A stretch of 35,163 bases of DNA from Mycobacterium sp. UM_CSW (lineage in GTDB: Bacteria; Actinomycetota; Actinomycetes; Mycobacteriales; Mycobacteriaceae). A program made the position numbers and the translations under genes. The notes below the pieces were generated by a model. The model saw only the letters and a program-made list of their open reading frames with translations, had not been told where the DNA came from and searched no databases. The DNA is taken from NCBI RefSeq assembly GCF_000455205.1, contig NZ_AUWQ01000083.1:1-35163 (forward strand). Reading direction: 5' to 3'. Below, piece after piece: positions 25,106 through 32,258 of this stretch. Position 1 is the first letter of the stretch, and each line of letters begins with the position of its first letter.

Positions 25106-25115
25106 AGGGTCGGTG

Positions 25116-25697
25116 ATGGCCAGGGACTCGACAACTCGGGACATGCTGATCGACGCGACGAGCCGGATCATGGTCGACGAGGGTTACGCCGCGGCCACGT
25201 CGCGGCGGGTCGCGGCCGAGGCTGGCGTCAAACCGGCCTTGGTGCACTACTACTTCCCCACGATGGACGAGTTGTACCTCGACGTGTTCCGGCGCGGTGC
25301 CGCCGCCTACCTGGAACGGCAGAGCGAGGCGCTGGCCTCCGACCGGCCGCTGCACGCCTTCTGGCAGACGCTCATCGAACCCAAGGACGCGCGGCTGCTG
25401 TTGGAGTTCATGGGACTTGCCAACCATCGCAAGGAGATCCGGGCGGAGATCTCCGCCTGGCAGGAGCGGTGGCGCGAGCAGCAGATCACCGCCCTGAACT
25501 TCGTCGTCCGCGAACACGGCCTTGACACAAGCGAATTCCCACCGGCGGGCATAGCGGTCGTCATCGCCGCGATCGGGCGCACCCTGATCCTCGAGCAAAC
25601 ACTCGGCACCAAAGGCGGCCACGACGAGGCCGTCCAGCTGGTGAACCGGTTCCTGGATCGGTTCGAGATGCCGACCCCGAAGAAGCCGCGCGGCTGA
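25116..25697 (+). CDS. TetR-family transcriptional regulator (local regulator)
   Basis: 193 residues. The N-terminal helix-turn-helix is clear: RDMLIDATSRIMVDEGYAAA, then TSRRVAAEAGVKPALVHYYF and MDELYLDVFRRG. The remaining helical domain would bind a ligand, probably an acyl-CoA or lipid-like molecule as in many mycobacterial TetR proteins; this is not shown by sequence. ATG 25116 follows TAGGGT by 5 nt. The gene diverges from the SDR/PPOX operon and converges with the P450 gene (1-nt gap). Shared GCGATCGC palindromes before itself, the SDR and the SDR-P450 operon suggest it controls all three, most likely as repressor. Confidence 0.88.
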   Translation: MARDSTTRDMLIDATSRIMVDEGYAAATSRRVAAEAGVKPALVHYYFPTMDELYLDVFRRGAAAYLERQSEALASDRPLHAFWQTLIEPKDARLLLEFMGLANHRKEIRAEISAWQERWREQQITALNFVVREHGLDTSEFPPAGIAVVIAAIGRTLILEQTLGTKGGHDEAVQLVNRFLDRFEMPTPKKPRG

Positions 25698-25698
25698 C

Positions 25699-26901
25699 CT
25701 ACGGGAGCACGACCCGCAGTCGCTCCCAGCCGCGCACCGTCGACGTCGACGCCAATTGCGCCGTGTCGTAGTCGATATCCCACTCCGGCCATCGGTTGAG
25801 GATCTCGTCCAGCGCGACGCGGCCCTCGAGGCGCGCCAGGTTCGCCCCGAGGCAATAGTGCACGCCCTTACCGAAGGTGATGTGGGAGATGTTGTCGCGG
25901 CGGATGTTGAACGTGTCGGGATCGTCATAGCGGCGGTCATCGCGGTTGGCGGCGCCGAACAGCAGCAGCATGGCGCTGCCGGCCGGAACGGTCCGGCCGT
26001 AGCACTCGAAATCCCTTGCCATCCAACGCGCCACGTGGGGCCCGGTGGGCTCGAACCGCAGCGTCTCGTCGACGGTGCGGGTCAACAGTGAACGATCCCG
26101 ATAGACCTCGCGGCGCTGGTCGGGGTGCTCGGCCAGTACCTTGGCCAGCCAGCCGATCAGCCGGCCGGTGGTCTCGTTGCCGGCGCCGGCGACCACCTGG
26201 GTGTAATGCAGCACCTCCTTGCGGGTCAGCTTGCGGTGCACCCCGTGCTCGTCGTCGAACTCCACGTTGAGCAGCACCGTCATCAGGTCGTCCGACGGGT
26301 TCTTGGATCGCCATTCGACATAGTCCGCGTAGATCCGCCCGTCGGCGATCGACTCGGCGTCGGCGACCTTCATCGGGGTGCCCGGCTTGGTGCGCAGGTT
26401 GGCGTCGTTGGCGTCACGCACCGAAACCTGTTCGGACTCGGGGATTCCCAGGAGCATGCCGATCACGCGCATCGGCATCATCGAGGCGAGCTCGGCGATG
26501 ATGTCGAATCCGCCGGACCCGACGAGCGGGTCCAGGCACCGCACGCAGTACCGCCGGATCTGGTCTTCGAGCTCGGCCATCCGGCGCGGGGTGAACACGC
26601 GCGACATCAGGCCGCGCAGCCTGGTGTGTTCGGGCGGATCCTGGAACATCATGACGCCGCCCGGCATGTCGAACTTCGACTGGATCAACTCCAGGATGTC
26701 GCTTCTCCTGTTGGAGAAGGTCTCCCAGTTCGCCAGCGCCCGTTCGACGTCGGAATGCCTTGATATCGCCCAGAAGTCGTACCGCTCGTTGTAATAGAGC
26801 GGCGCCTCTTCGCGCAGCCGCGCATACGTGGGGTACGGGTCCGCGATGATCCCGGTGTCGTAGGGGTCGTAATAGACGTCGGTGTCGTTGGTGACGGTCA
26901 T
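25699..26901 (-). CDS. Cytochrome P450
   Basis: 400 residues, the usual soluble bacterial length. Diagnostic motifs: I-helix AGAGNETT (238-245, with the oxygen-activating Glu-Thr), ExxR in DETLRFEP (E279, R282) and the heme loop FGKGVHYCLGANLAR with ligand C350. A monooxygenase needing ferredoxin and reductase partners, which are not encoded here. I cannot name the CYP family or the substrate. The ATG is 10 nt downstream of the stop of the mycofactocin-type SDR, so both are in one operon behind the palindromic operator at 27764. The likely theme is hydroxylation followed by alcohol oxidation of a lipid or xenobiotic. Confidence 0.93.
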   Translation of the reverse strand: MTVTNDTDVYYDPYDTGIIADPYPTYARLREEAPLYYNERYDFWAISRHSDVERALANWETFSNRRSDILELIQSKFDMPGGVMMFQDPPEHTRLRGLMSRVFTPRRMAELEDQIRRYCVRCLDPLVGSGGFDIIAELASMMPMRVIGMLLGIPESEQVSVRDANDANLRTKPGTPMKVADAESIADGRIYADYVEWRSKNPSDDLMTVLLNVEFDDEHGVHRKLTRKEVLHYTQVVAGAGNETTGRLIGWLAKVLAEHPDQRREVYRDRSLLTRTVDETLRFEPTGPHVARWMARDFECYGRTVPAGSAMLLLFGAANRDDRRYDDPDTFNIRRDNISHITFGKGVHYCLGANLARLEGRVALDEILNRWPEWDIDYDTAQLASTSTVRGWERLRVVLP

Positions 26902-26911
26902 CGATGCATCC

Positions 26912-27745
26912 TTACTTCAGGCAGCTGCCGGCATCCACCGGGAGCGCGACGCCGGTGATGTAGCGCGCTTCGTCGGAGGCCAAAAACAACACCGCGTTGC
27001 TGATGTCTTCGGGGGTCACCCAGGGGATCGGCAGGTAGTGGAAGCTCTGGCACACCGGCGCCAGGTCGTCGGGACCGGGGTTTTCCAGCTCCGGCCGAAA
27101 GGCGCGGTAGGTGGCCTCGTTCATCAGCAGCGGCGAATTCACGTGCGTCGGCAGGACGGCGTTGACCCTGATCATCCGCTGGCCCAATTCGACTGCGAAC
27201 GAACGCATCAGCCCGATCACACCATGCTTGGCCGCCACGTAGTGGCCGACGTGCGGGTAGGCCTTGTTGCCCGCCACCGACGACGTCAGCACGATGGAGC
27301 CGCCGCGGCCGCCATCGAGAATGTGCGGAACGCCGGCCTTCACCGTCTTCCACACCCCGCTGAGGTTGACGTCGATCATCTCCTGCCACAGCGCCTCGTC
27401 GGTCTTGTGCAGCTTTCCCGCCGTCGTGCCGATGCCGGCGTTCGCGACGATGACGTCCAGGCGCCCCAGCTGTTCGACCCCGCTGTCGACGGCGGCCCGC
27501 AGCGCCTCGAAATCGCGGACGTCGACCACCTCGGTGACGATGCGGCCGCCGGCGTCCTTCACCAAGCCTGCGGTCTCGTCGAGGTTTTCGGGCGTCGCGC
27601 CGTCGGCCGGCGACGCCTCGAACTTGCGGCAGATGTCGACGGCGATGATGTCGGCGCCCTCCCGCGCGAGCCGGACCGCGTGACTGCGGCCCTGTCCGCG
27701 CGCGGCGCCGGTCACGAACGCGACCTTGCCCTCCATCCGGCCCAT
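26912..27745 (-). CDS. Mycofactocin-coupled SDR oxidoreductase
   Basis: 277 residues. The SDR core has VAFVTGAARGQGRSHAVRLA, NAGIG, VLTSSVAG and Y-x3-K in YVAAK. Between the second strand and the next helix it carries the extended insert DICRKFEASPADGATPENL (with the ETAGLVKDAGGRIV that follows), characteristic of mycofactocin-associated SDRs, which hold NAD(H) tightly and pass electrons to the redox peptide mycofactocin. ATG 27745 is preceded by GAGGT; an upstream open extension would run through the operator and is unlikely. It is the first gene of an operon with the P450. A perfect 20-bp palindrome lies 19 bp upstream of the start. Confidence 0.9.
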   Translation of the reverse strand: MGRMEGKVAFVTGAARGQGRSHAVRLAREGADIIAVDICRKFEASPADGATPENLDETAGLVKDAGGRIVTEVVDVRDFEALRAAVDSGVEQLGRLDVIVANAGIGTTAGKLHKTDEALWQEMIDVNLSGVWKTVKAGVPHILDGGRGGSIVLTSSVAGNKAYPHVGHYVAAKHGVIGLMRSFAVELGQRMIRVNAVLPTHVNSPLLMNEATYRAFRPELENPGPDDLAPVCQSFHYLPIPWVTPEDISNAVLFLASDEARYITGVALPVDAGSCLK

Positions 27746-27763
27746 TGCCACCTCGATCCCGAT

Positions 27764-27783
27764 ATTTGGGCGATCGCCCAAAT
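27764..27783. promoter_or_regulatory. Perfect 20-bp palindromic operator before the SDR-P450 operon
   Basis: ATTTGGGCGATCGCCCAAAT is a perfect palindrome. A further half-site ATTTGGGCG follows at 27782-27790. It has the size and symmetry of a TetR-family operator. The core is shared with sites at 24991 and 25085 beside the tetR gene. Confidence 0.7.
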
Positions 27784-27823
27784 TTGGGCGCACGCCATGT
27801 CTAGCAGCACCGGGAGGGGATCG

Positions 27824-28411
27824 TCAAGGGCGCAGGGCGGTGTCGATCAGCGTGGCCGCGGCGGCGCGGGCATGGACGACTGGCGCGGTGTCGTTCAGCG
27901 AGGTGGCCATCGCGGTGGCGCCTTCGAACAGCACGGCAAGCTGCTGGCCGAGCAGGTGAGGGTCGGTGGCACCCGCCTGCTGCGCCACCGCAATGAGGCG
28001 GCGGGTGAAGGCCTGCTTGTGGGCCCGCACGATCTCGTCCGTGCTCGAAAGCGATCCGGCGGATTCCACGGCCGCATTGTGAAAGGGACAGCCTCGCAAT
28101 ACTTCCCGGGGCGACATTTCGAAGATCGCCAGGAGACGCTCTCGCGGGGACATGGTGGCGTCCTCCAGCCGCCGCTCGTTAGGCGAGCCGCCGCGGGCCT
28201 CATAGCCGCGCAGATAATTGTCCACAAGGTCGTTCTTGCTGGCGAAGTGCTGATACAGCGTGCGCTTCGAGACGTTGGCCTCTTGGGCGATGAGTTCGAC
28301 GCCGGTCGCATGGATCCCATTGCGATAGAAGAGCCGCGCCGCGGCGCGTTCGATGCGCTCGCGGGCCCCACGCCCGCCCGTCGGGCGCGTCTGGGATGTG
28401 GCGTCGTTCAC
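27824..28411 (-). CDS. TetR-family transcriptional regulator (second)
   Basis: 195 residues. The helix-turn-helix region reads RERIERAAARLFYRNGIHATGVELIAQEANVSKRTLYQHF, followed by SKNDLVDNYLRGYEARG; a C-terminal region with GCPFHNAAVE and LFEGATAMAT matches the common TetR_C ligand domain. GTG 28411 lies 6 nt after TACGAT (28423-28418), implying a leaderless transcript; GTG 28426 is open in frame but would overlap the -10. It diverges from the thioesterase operon, with GTAAACCG half-sites and a near-palindrome AAACCGATCAGTTT in the shared gap, so it probably represses both itself and that operon. Confidence 0.9.
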   Translation of the reverse strand: MNDATSQTRPTGGRGARERIERAAARLFYRNGIHATGVELIAQEANVSKRTLYQHFASKNDLVDNYLRGYEARGGSPNERRLEDATMSPRERLLAIFEMSPREVLRGCPFHNAAVESAGSLSSTDEIVRAHKQAFTRRLIAVAQQAGATDPHLLGQQLAVLFEGATAMATSLNDTAPVVHARAAAATLIDTALRP

Positions 28412-28417
28412 ATCTCC

Positions 28418-28423
28418 ATCGTA
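28418..28423 (-). promoter_or_regulatory. -10 element for leaderless tetR transcript
   Basis: TACGAT on the minus strand followed by 6 nt and GTG 28411. Confidence 0.5.
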
Positions 28424-28430
28424 CACCGGG

Positions 28431-28491
28431 CGGTTTACAAGAAGTAATCACAGCGCTAGGTTAAGTCGCAGTAAGTAAACCGATCAGTTTC
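28431..28491. promoter_or_regulatory. Divergent regulatory region with TetR-type half-sites
   Basis: CGGTTTAC (28431-28438) and GTAAACCG (28475-28482) form an inverted pair 36 nt apart. The right half is also part of AAACCGATCAGTTT (28477-28490), palindromic but for one pair, which resembles common TetR operators. It sits just before the thioesterase ribosome site and upstream of the tetR -10. Confidence 0.5.
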
Positions 28492-28505
28492 CGGAAGGCC
28501 AGCGC

Positions 28506-29060
28506 GTGGAGACTTCAGTGGGCTGGGGCGTGGAGCAGTCGCGCGTGGTCACCTGGCGTGACCCCGTCGCCACGCAGGCCGCGGCCGCGTCGATGTCCGG
28601 CCTTTCGTACTGGCAGGCGGTCGCCGACGGGCAGTTGCCGCCTTCACCGATCGCCGAGCTGCTGCGCATGCGGCTCGAGCATGTGCGAAACGGGCGCATC
28701 GAGTTCTCCTGGACGCCGGATGCGTCCATGTACAACCCGCTGGGCGTGGTGCACGGCGGTGCCGTGTGCACCCTGTTGGACACCGCGGCCGCCTGCGCGA
28801 TGCACACCACGCTGCCCGAAGGCGTCGGCTACACGTCGGTCGAAATCAAGGTCAACTACCTCAGGGCGGTCACCGTGGCCAGTGGGACGCTGCGCGGAGT
28901 CGGCACCGTGGTCAAAGCGGGGTCGCGGATCGGATTCGCCGAGGCAGAAGTCAGCGACGAGTCGGGAAGGCTGGTGGCGACCGCGACCACCACGCTGCTG
29001 GTCTTCGATTTGCCGACTGGCGCAAAGACTCTCAGTACCAACGGACAGCCCGCCGCTTGA
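28506..29060 (+). CDS. PaaI-type hotdog-fold acyl-CoA thioesterase
   Basis: 184 residues. The hotdog signature is YNPLGVVHGGAVCTLLDTAAACAM, where the His-Gly-Gly stretch and the following acidic residue form the active site of PaaI-like thioesterases; later strands are SVEIKVNYLRAV and GFAEAEVSDESGRLVATATTTLLVF. It hydrolyses an acyl- or aryl-CoA to free CoA, detoxifying or ending a catabolic route; the exact substrate is unknown. GTG 28506 has GGAAGG 8 nt upstream. It is the first gene of an apparent three-gene operon (9 and 29 nt gaps) opposite a TetR gene. Confidence 0.9.
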   Translation: METSVGWGVEQSRVVTWRDPVATQAAAASMSGLSYWQAVADGQLPPSPIAELLRMRLEHVRNGRIEFSWTPDASMYNPLGVVHGGAVCTLLDTAAACAMHTTLPEGVGYTSVEIKVNYLRAVTVASGTLRGVGTVVKAGSRIGFAEAEVSDESGRLVATATTTLLVFDLPTGAKTLSTNGQPAA

Positions 29061-29069
29061 GGAGGCCCG

Positions 29070-30014
29070 ATGCCGCAACCACCGTCAGAGGCGCCACCGA
29101 TCCTGGTCGTAGGGGCGACCGGCCGGCACGCCGGGACCGGCTCAACGGTGGTGGACTGCCTGCTCCGCCGCGGCCACGCGGTGCGCGCTTTGGTCCGCAC
29201 GGACGACGACCGGGCGGCCGACCTGCGGCGTCGTGGCGCCGCGACCATCGTCGGTGACCTGCACGACCGGGCGTCACTGGTCGGTGCGGTCCAAGACGTG
29301 AGCGCCGTCTACTTCACCTATCCCGTTGCCGCAGGGGTCATCTCGGCCGCTGCCAACCTTTCCTCGGCTCTTGTCGACGCCGGGTCACCGGCGCACCTGG
29401 TGGTGATGTCGATGGTCGTGTCGTCGGTCGACAGCCCCAGCCGACTGGGTCAGGCGCAGGCGGTCGCCGAGGAGCTGTTCGGTTGGGCCGGTCTGAACCC
29501 CACGGTGCTGCGGTTCGCCGCCCTGTTTCACGAGAACGTCCTGCTCCTGCATGGGGACACCCTCATCCGGAAGGGCCTGATCGCCAACAGCTTCGGTGCG
29601 GCCCCGGCGCCGTGGATCAGCGGCGAGGACGCTGCCGAAATCACGGTCGCTCATCTCCTGGCACCGCGACCGTCCGCACCGCAGATCAGTTATCCGCCAC
29701 CCGCCGAGGTCATCAGCCACGCGGAGATAGCACGCATCATCGCCGCCGAAACCGGTCGTTCCGTGCGCTATGAGCACATCTCCGCGGCCGAGTGGCGAAG
29801 TCAATTGGAGAGCGCCGCCGAGTCCGACCCCGGCTCGCCCATCAACGGCGCTATGGCACAACATATTTCAACCGTCGGCGCGGCCGCGTCGCAACGATCC
29901 GAGCCTCCCATCGCGCCCGACCCGCACACCCTGACAACGATGCTTCGTCGTCCGCCCAAGCCGTTTGCCGACTTCGTCCGCCAGAACCTTCCGCGCTTCG
30001 CCGCCTCGGCGTAG
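29070..30014 (+). CDS. NmrA-like NAD(P)-binding protein
   Basis: 314 residues of the atypical SDR/NmrA group. The N-terminal loop ILVVGATGRHAGTGSTVV binds NAD(P). Next comes VRALVRTDDDRAADLRRRGA (dinucleotide selection, favouring NADP) and VGDLHDRASLVGAVQDVSAV. The Tyr-x3-Lys site of catalytic SDRs is not evident in LGQAQAVAEELFGWAG, so it may be a redox sensor or a reductase with altered chemistry (NmrA/HSCARG- or QOR2-like). GAGGAGG lies just before the ATG. Its position between thioesterase and SDR indicates a joint transcript under the second TetR regulator. Confidence 0.85.
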   Translation: MPQPPSEAPPILVVGATGRHAGTGSTVVDCLLRRGHAVRALVRTDDDRAADLRRRGAATIVGDLHDRASLVGAVQDVSAVYFTYPVAAGVISAAANLSSALVDAGSPAHLVVMSMVVSSVDSPSRLGQAQAVAEELFGWAGLNPTVLRFAALFHENVLLLHGDTLIRKGLIANSFGAAPAPWISGEDAAEITVAHLLAPRPSAPQISYPPPAEVISHAEIARIIAAETGRSVRYEHISAAEWRSQLESAAESDPGSPINGAMAQHISTVGAAASQRSEPPIAPDPHTLTTMLRRPPKPFADFVRQNLPRFAASA

Positions 30015-30043
30015 CCAGTCCCAACTAATAAGGAGCACATGCC

Positions 30044-30808
30044 ATGTCGTCCGTTCTGATCACCGGTGCCAGCCGCGGCATCGGCCGCGCCTTGGCCGTC
30101 GAGTTCGCCCGTCGCGGGCATCGCGTCCTGGCCACCGCCCGCGACCCCCGCGCGCTCGCGAACCTCGACGTCAGCGAGCGGTTGGCGCTCGACGTCACCG
30201 ACGATGCCAGCGTGACGGCGGCGGTCGCGGCCGCGGCGGAGGTCGACATTCTGGTCTCGAACGCCGCCGACATCATTTACGCGTCCGTGGAAGCCACCCC
30301 GCTGGCCGAACTGCAGCGACTGCTCAACCTCAACACCCTTGGCGCCATCCGCGTCGCACAGGCGGTCTTGCCACAGATGCGCGCGCGTGGCGACGGGAAG
30401 CTCCTGTTCATCTCCAGCGTCATGGGCCGTGTCGTGCTGCCACCCGGCGCGGCGTACGCGTCGACGAAGTGGGCGCTGGAGGCCTTGGTCGAGGCGCTGG
30501 CCATCGAGGTCGCACCGTTCGGGGTGCAGGCCGCGCTACTCGAACCCGGTGCCGTGAGCTCCGGCGCACTCGACGATGTGACCACCTACACGCTGCCGGA
30601 CGACCCGTATGCAGCGATCCTGGCGGGCGGCGGCGCGCGCGCCGGGATCATCACACCGGAGCAAGTCGCCGCCGAGGTGGTCGATGCCGCCGAGAAACCG
30701 CAGCTACCGCTGCGAATTCCGATCGGGGACGCCGCGCGGGCGCTGTTGGCCGCCCGTCATGATGCGCCGGACGACGTTCCGTTCGTTCCGTCGGACTACT
30801 TCGCCTGA
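30044..30808 (+). CDS. Short-chain dehydrogenase/reductase
   Basis: 254 residues. Classical SDR features: VLITGASRGIGRALAVEFARRG, LDVTDDASV, SNAAD in place of the usual NNAG, LFISSVMGRVVLPPGAAYASTKWALEAL with catalytic Ser and Y-x3-K (YASTK), then LEPGAVSS. The Arg after strand 2 (ATARDPRAL) favours NADP. AAGGAG lies about 10 nt before the ATG. It is the last gene of the thioesterase operon. A keto- or hydroxyacyl substrate is plausible, given the thioesterase, but not shown. Confidence 0.9.
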   Translation: MSSVLITGASRGIGRALAVEFARRGHRVLATARDPRALANLDVSERLALDVTDDASVTAAVAAAAEVDILVSNAADIIYASVEATPLAELQRLLNLNTLGAIRVAQAVLPQMRARGDGKLLFISSVMGRVVLPPGAAYASTKWALEALVEALAIEVAPFGVQAALLEPGAVSSGALDDVTTYTLPDDPYAAILAGGGARAGIITPEQVAAEVVDAAEKPQLPLRIPIGDAARALLAARHDAPDDVPFVPSDYFA

Positions 30809-30854
30809 ATGGGCCGGATCAGGCGGTCCGCCGTACCGGATCCGTGAAGATTAA

Positions 30855-30868
30855 TCACACGCGTGTGA
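30855..30868. promoter_or_regulatory. Perfect palindrome upstream of the LysA-like gene
   Basis: TCACACGCGTGTGA is a perfect 14-bp palindrome 53 bp before ATG 30921, flanked by TTAA and followed by GGTTCGTTAAGAA. It is likely an operator. A short GCGGCGG/CCGCCGC hairpin follows at 30885-30901. Confidence 0.5.
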
Positions 30869-30920
30869 AAGGTTCGTTAAGAACGCGGCGGACCCCGCCG
30901 CACGCCTGCACCGTGGAAGC

Positions 30921-32258
30921 ATGACGCTGTCCGAGCTGCTCTCGTCGCAGCGGCGTGAGGTGGGACCGCACCTCGACCGCGCGATCTGGCCGCTGAGCAG
31001 CTCCGTCGACGAAACGGGTCGGCTGTGCATCGGCGGCGTGGCCGCCACCGACCTCGCCGCCGAGTTCGGCACCCCCGCCTACGTGGTCGATGAACACGAC
31101 TTCCGGGCCCGAATCCGGGGTTATTGCGCGGCTCTGCCCGCCGCCGAACTGATGTACGCGGGCAGGGCGCTGCTCAGCGCGGCCCTCGCGGGGTGGGCCG
31201 CCGAGGAAGGCGCGGGCGTGGAGGTCTGCTCGGGCGGCGAGCTGGCCACCGCCCTGACCGGGGAGGTGCCGCCGTCGAACATCGTGCTCAATGGCACCGC
31301 CAAGAGCGCGGGAGAGCTCGACGACGCCGTCGCCGCGGGGGTGGGAAGAATCGTGATCGACACCCCGAACGAGATCGCCCTGCTGGCCGGGCGGGTGCGC
31401 CGTCGTCAACGCGTGCTGCTGCGAGTGATTCCCGACGTCGAAGGCGGCGACCAGACATTCGGCTTCGCCCTGGCGGGCGGGCAGGCCGCCGGCGCGGTCA
31501 AGCGGCTCGTGGGCGAGCCGTGGCTGGACCTGGTCGGGCTGCACTGCCAATTGGGGTCGCAGCTCGCCGACGTCGGGCTGTACGGCGAGGCGATCCGGCA
31601 GATGCTGGCCTTGATGGCCGAAGTCCGCGATCGCCATGATGTGGTGCTGACCGAGCTCAGCCTCGGCGGTGGACACGCGGTCCCCTACCGGAACGGCGAC
31701 CCCGAGCTCAACCCGCAAACATTCGGCACAGTCATCGACGCCGCGCTCCAATCCGCCTGTGCCCAACACGATTACCCGCGACCCCGGGTCGTGATGGGGC
31801 CCGGCCGGGCGATCGCGGCCCGCGCCGGGATCACGCTGTACCGGGTGGTCGCCGTCAAGCGCCGACCCGACGGGCACACCGTCGTCGCGGTCGACGGCGG
31901 CATGAGCGATAACCCACGGATGGCGCCCGCCGGCGCGAAATACACCGTGGCCCTGGCCAACCGGCCCGCGGCGACGGACGGCGCGCCGGTCACCGTGGTG
32001 GGCCGGCACTGCGAGGCCGGCGACGAGATCGCCTGCGACCTCGAGCTGCCCGCCGACGTCCACCCCGGCGATCTGCTGGCGGTGGCCTGCACCGGCGCCT
32101 ACCACTACTCGATGGGATCGAGCTGCAGCGTCATGGGGCGCCCACCGCTCGTCGCGGTCGCCGCGGGCGAGGCGCGTGAACTGATCCGTCGCGAAACCAT
32201 CGCGGACCTGCTCGCCCGGGACCGGGGCTGGTCGGGCCATTCGGGATCGAGCGAATGA
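30921..32258 (+). CDS. Diaminopimelate decarboxylase-like protein lacking the PLP lysine
   Basis: 445 residues, full length for LysA (fold-type III, alanine-racemase barrel plus beta domain). Conserved parts: AEFGTPAYVVDEHDFRAR, EVCSGGELATAL, GLHCQLGSQ (H208), SLGGG (247-251), HCEAGD (C364, E365), TGAYHYS (Y394). The Schiff-base lysine of LysA (Y-A-x-K-A) is replaced: here YAGRA with R82 (codon AGG). The EPGR motif that places a Glu on the PLP ring reads MGPGR (292-296), and the usual KFG near 180 reads TFG. Loss of both PLP residues in a gene with an otherwise intact frame points to a pseudoenzyme, or to a new role, rather than lysine synthesis. Coupled by ATGA overlap to a rhomboid-like gene. 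Confidence 0.88.
   Translation: MTLSELLSSQRREVGPHLDRAIWPLSSSVDETGRLCIGGVAATDLAAEFGTPAYVVDEHDFRARIRGYCAALPAAELMYAGRALLSAALAGWAAEEGAGVEVCSGGELATALTGEVPPSNIVLNGTAKSAGELDDAVAAGVGRIVIDTPNEIALLAGRVRRRQRVLLRVIPDVEGGDQTFGFALAGGQAAGAVKRLVGEPWLDLVGLHCQLGSQLADVGLYGEAIRQMLALMAEVRDRHDVVLTELSLGGGHAVPYRNGDPELNPQTFGTVIDAALQSACAQHDYPRPRVVMGPGRAIAARAGITLYRVVAVKRRPDGHTVVAVDGGMSDNPRMAPAGAKYTVALANRPAATDGAPVTVVGRHCEAGDEIACDLELPADVHPGDLLAVACTGAYHYSMGSSCSVMGRPPLVAVAAGEARELIRRETIADLLARDRGWSGHSGSSE

Noticed and set aside
23899-25107. Plus-strand open frame of 402 codons
   Set aside because: Antisense to the PPOX and SDR genes; Arg/His/Asp-rich translation with no motif.
26882-28447. Plus-strand open frame of 521 codons
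   Set aside because: It is antisense to the P450, mycofactocin-type SDR and TetR genes, all with clear motifs. Its translation is low-complexity His/Arg/Val-rich, typical of GC-rich shadow frames.
31808-31816. Additional GCGATCGC sites in coding sequence as TetR operators
   Set aside because: They lack the T/A-flanked GGG...CCC extension and sit inside genes; the 8-mer is expected by chance at this GC content.
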